A model generated the notes under the pieces. The model was not told the origin of the DNA. It was given only the letters and a program-made list of their open reading frames with translations, and searched no databases. A program made the translations under genes and the position numbers. 64,000 nucleotides of DNA from Tilletiaria anomala UBC 951 (lineage: Eukaryota > Basidiomycota > Exobasidiomycetes > Georgefischeriales > Tilletiariaceae), in contig NW_013546949.1 of assembly GCF_000711695.1 (NCBI RefSeq), forward strand, positions 1 to 64,000, read 5' to 3'. This document shows positions 63,752-64,000 of this stretch, piece by piece (position 1 is the stretch's first letter; the number at the start of each line of letters is the position of its first letter).

Positions 63752-64000
63752 ATGAGAACAAAAATGTTCGCTGTGACGATATTCCAAGACGAGGGCAACT
63801 CAGCATTGTACAGACCTGTACAAGCGCTCAAGACCTGCGGCCACTTGATTATCACATGTATTAGAAGAGAACAAGAGACCGCCAATGGGAGATTGCATGA
63901 AGCGGAACAGCTGGAGGCTCCTCTGGTAGATTCGACGCAGGATGGTATTGCTGTGGCAATCGCACGTCAGGCAGTCATGGCCCTAGCCGCTGCGATGAAT
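63752..64000 (+). CDS. Open frame running off the right edge (hypothetical, partial)
   Basis: A frame starting with ATG at 63752 (MRTKMFAVTIFQDEGNSALY) stays open for 83 codons to the window end. The last part (TQDGIAVAIARQAVMALAAA) looks like an amphipathic helix. A TAG lies four codons before the ATG. The first part overlaps the hydrophobic minus-strand segments, so the true start may be an acceptor such as the AG at 63862. No family is recognised. Confidence 0.3.
   Translation, partial: MRTKMFAVTIFQDEGNSALYRPVQALKTCGHLIITCIRREQETANGRLHEAEQLEAPLVDSTQDGIAVAIARQAVMALAAAMN

Overview
The window looks like nuclear DNA of a basidiomycete fungus. The genes carry many short introns (roughly 50-100 bases, donors mostly GTGAGT, GTGCGT or GTAAGT). 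The products are typically fungal: two Zn2Cys6 regulators, an Nha1-type antiporter, a GH5 exo-beta-1,3-glucanase, a Kre9/Knh1-like cell-wall protein and an NDR/Cbk1 kinase. A complete complex I 49 kDa subunit rules out the yeasts that lost complex I. Assignment to the smut lineage (Ustilaginomycotina) is my inference from gene content and intron style, not something the sequence proves.

Layout. 0-6 kb: the 5' end of a gene with a TPP1/Tpz1-like OB-fold, a divergent hormone-sensitive-lipase-like enzyme with a long internal insert, and a Kre9/Knh1-like GPI protein. 6.5-14 kb: gene-poor, with one old broken Ty3/gypsy element and little else. 14-28.6 kb: Zn2Cys6/PAS-like regulator, Na+/H+ antiporter, SF3B1, the MYST acetyltransferase Esa1, and a secreted exo-glucanase. 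28.6-33.7 kb: a second gene-poor stretch holding a broken C-terminal copy of the same glucanase family in the opposite orientation. 33.7-50 kb: cyclopropane-fatty-acid-synthase-like enzyme, a second Zn2Cys6 regulator, an intron-containing tRNA-Tyr, a RING/TRAF-like protein, a four-helix membrane protein and an AP180/CALM clathrin adaptor. 50-61 kb: USB1, the complex I 49 kDa subunit, a broken isocitrate-lyase/PEP-mutase-family gene, an NDR/Cbk1 kinase, TRM10 and GIR2/RWDD1. 61-64 kb: poorly resolved, with membrane-protein-like fragments and an open reading frame running off the right edge.

There is no operon-like system. Neighbours are mostly unrelated housekeeping genes arranged as divergent or convergent pairs. 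Themes that recur are RNA processing (SF3B1, USB1, TRM10, tRNA-Tyr), cell wall and morphogenesis (Kre9-like, exo-glucanase, Cbk1) and lipid or membrane work (lipase, CFA synthase, AP180, Nha1). The most notable sequence features are a 6-base coding micro-exon that restores the conserved C-terminus of the complex I subunit, an 11-base first coding exon in the AP180 gene, a RING finger whose zinc ligands are split by about 107 residues, the TPP1-like OB-fold at the left edge, and gene relics lying in the gene-poor stretches. I did not find a convincing undescribed multi-gene system.
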